Assembly (NCBI GenBank): GCA_964396595.1
Contig: CAYNFR010000004.1
Location: 62,001 to 126,000, forward strand
Source: CAYNFR01 sp964396595
GTDB taxonomy: Bacteria; Bacteroidota; Bacteroidia; Chitinophagales; Saprospiraceae
Reading direction: 5' to 3'
Length of the DNA: 64,000 bases
In this document: positions 63,470 to 64,000 of the stretch, piece after piece
Numbering within the stretch: position 1 is the first letter of the stretch
Layout of the letters: the number at the start of each line of letters is the position of its first letter
Made by a program: the position numbers and the translations under genes
Notes under the pieces: model-generated
What the model was told of the DNA's origin: nothing
The model's database searches: none
What the model saw: only the letters and a program-made list of their open reading frames with translations

Positions 63470-64000
63470 CTATATCTTCTTCAATAGGTGCAGCATCGAC
63501 TTGATAAATGGATTGCTATAACTTATATACTGATCGTAAATAGCTTCCTTCCCTCCAAAAGACTTGAAAAAGCGGTTTATTCCCGGAATCATACTTCCTT
63601 CAAAATCAAATATTCGCCCTGCCGATAGTGCGTCTGATATGGCCTCGGATAATAACAGTGCAACTGCCCCTCTATGGGCGCCATCCACTCGTCCTGATAT
63701 GATGTAATAAGTATGATATTGGTCGTGAATCACATACACTCCGGCCACAGCAGATTGTTCGTGATCATGTGCCAGATAAATACTCCGCGCATGCCTGCTT
63801 TTTAATTCTTTGTCATAATTTAAAAAGAAAGATTGGCTAAAAGGAATCACTTGAGCTTGTTTCTGAAATACACGTGCTGCCAGTATGTATAGTGTCAATA
63901 CATCTTCAGATTTCACAACGGTCAATGCCTCTCTTGCAGACTTAATATTATTGCGCTGTTTTAGATCTTTAACTTCATATTGTGCAGCCTGTTCAGCGGC
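63470..64000 (-). CDS. FemAB/GNAT-like acyltransferase, partial (5' end outside window)
   Basis: The frame is open from the stop at 63470 to the right edge, 176 codons, so an internal TTG at 63925 is not the true start. The visible part is the C-terminal GNAT-fold domain of FemAB/BioF2-like acyltransferases. It includes LKQRNNIKSARE near the edge, RSIYLAHDHEQSAVAGVYVIHDQ, and the FDFEGSMIPGINRFFKSFGG element characteristic of this family. Full proteins are about 300-350 residues, so roughly half is missing. It is adjacent to the glycosyltransferase gene. Confidence 0.82.
   Translation of the reverse strand, partial: AAEQAAQYEVKDLKQRNNIKSAREALTVVKSEDVLTLYILAARVFQKQAQVIPFSQSFFLNYDKELKSRHARSIYLAHDHEQSAVAGVYVIHDQYHTYYIISGRVDGAHRGAVALLLSEAISDALSAGRIFDFEGSMIPGINRFFKSFGGKEAIYDQYISYSNPFIKSMLHLLKKI

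Noticed and set aside
1..64000. tRNA or rRNA genes, CRISPR arrays, insertion sequences, prophage
   Set aside because: Reading both strands showed no cloverleaf-like gene, no regularly spaced repeats, no transposase or integrase and no phage structural gene. A tRNAscan or Rfam search was not possible and could still find a small RNA.

Overview
The window looks like chromosomal DNA of a Bacteroidota bacterium, most likely from the Saprospiria or a neighbouring class. The marks are a SusC/SusD pair, a type IX secretion (CHU_C / type B) sorting domain, several large lipoproteins, an N-succinylornithine-type carbamoyltransferase instead of a normal ArgF, a mevalonate operon with a GYDIA-family GHMP kinase, the acpP-fabF-rnc cluster divergent from pyk, and TAnnTTTG -7 promoter elements. 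The class-level placement is inference. I see no tRNA, rRNA, CRISPR array, insertion sequence or prophage. Both edges cut a gene: a Gcr-type 'site-specific recombinase' membrane protein at the left (3' end missing) and a FemAB/GNAT-like acyltransferase at the right (5' end missing).

Layout. 1-8.6 kb (minus): a complete histidine-utilisation operon hutH-hutI-hutU-hutG, continuing into a family 2 glycosyltransferase and the Gcr-like protein, with a divergent LysR regulator at 8.66-9.58 kb. 9.75-12.5 kb (minus): a partial arginine-biosynthesis set (argF', argB, an ArgE-like deacylase). 12.6-18 kb: a YdjM-like membrane protein, rnc, fabF and acpP (minus), then pyk (plus). 18-26.4 kb (plus): TPR protein, DUF4292 lipoprotein and a degenerate EnvC-like LytM protein as an overlapping set, then hflX, an M29 aminopeptidase and topA. 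26.5-31.7 kb: a thioredoxin-fold protein, an XRE-S24 (LexA-like) regulator, a Na/Pi transporter, dinB and a vanadium-haloperoxidase/PAP2 lipoprotein. 32-33.2 kb: a TPR protein. 33.4-37.6 kb (plus): idi2, HMG-CoA reductase, GYDIA kinase and a steroid-5-alpha-reductase-like membrane enzyme, followed by a beta-lactamase-fold hydrolase.

40.5-58 kb (minus) is the main accessory region: susC-susD, a strong terminator, then five tightly packed genes. These encode three paralogous ASPIC/UnbV + VCBS/FG-GAP lipoproteins of about 1100 residues, a small lipoprotein and a T9SS-sorted CHU_C protein. No carbohydrate-active enzyme is present, so it is not an ordinary polysaccharide-utilisation locus. 58.2-61 kb (minus) is a two-gene operon I regard as the most unusual item: a PycTM-like membrane protein (the effector fold of Pycsar immunity) without sensor or cyclase, followed by a secreted or periplasmic PPP-type phosphatase fused to a CotH/HipA-like kinase domain. 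The right end carries a cysteine-desulfurase-like PLP enzyme (plus), a glycosyltransferase and the truncated acyltransferase.

How the genes work together. The hut operon turns histidine into glutamate, and the arg genes beyond the LysR regulator draw on glutamate. idi2, HMG-CoA reductase and the GYDIA kinase supply isoprenoid precursors, and the 5-alpha-reductase-like enzyme may act on an isoprenoid or sterol-like product. The S24 regulator beside dinB suggests a damage-responsive unit. SusC/SusD with the VCBS lipoproteins probably forms a cell-surface binding and uptake system.
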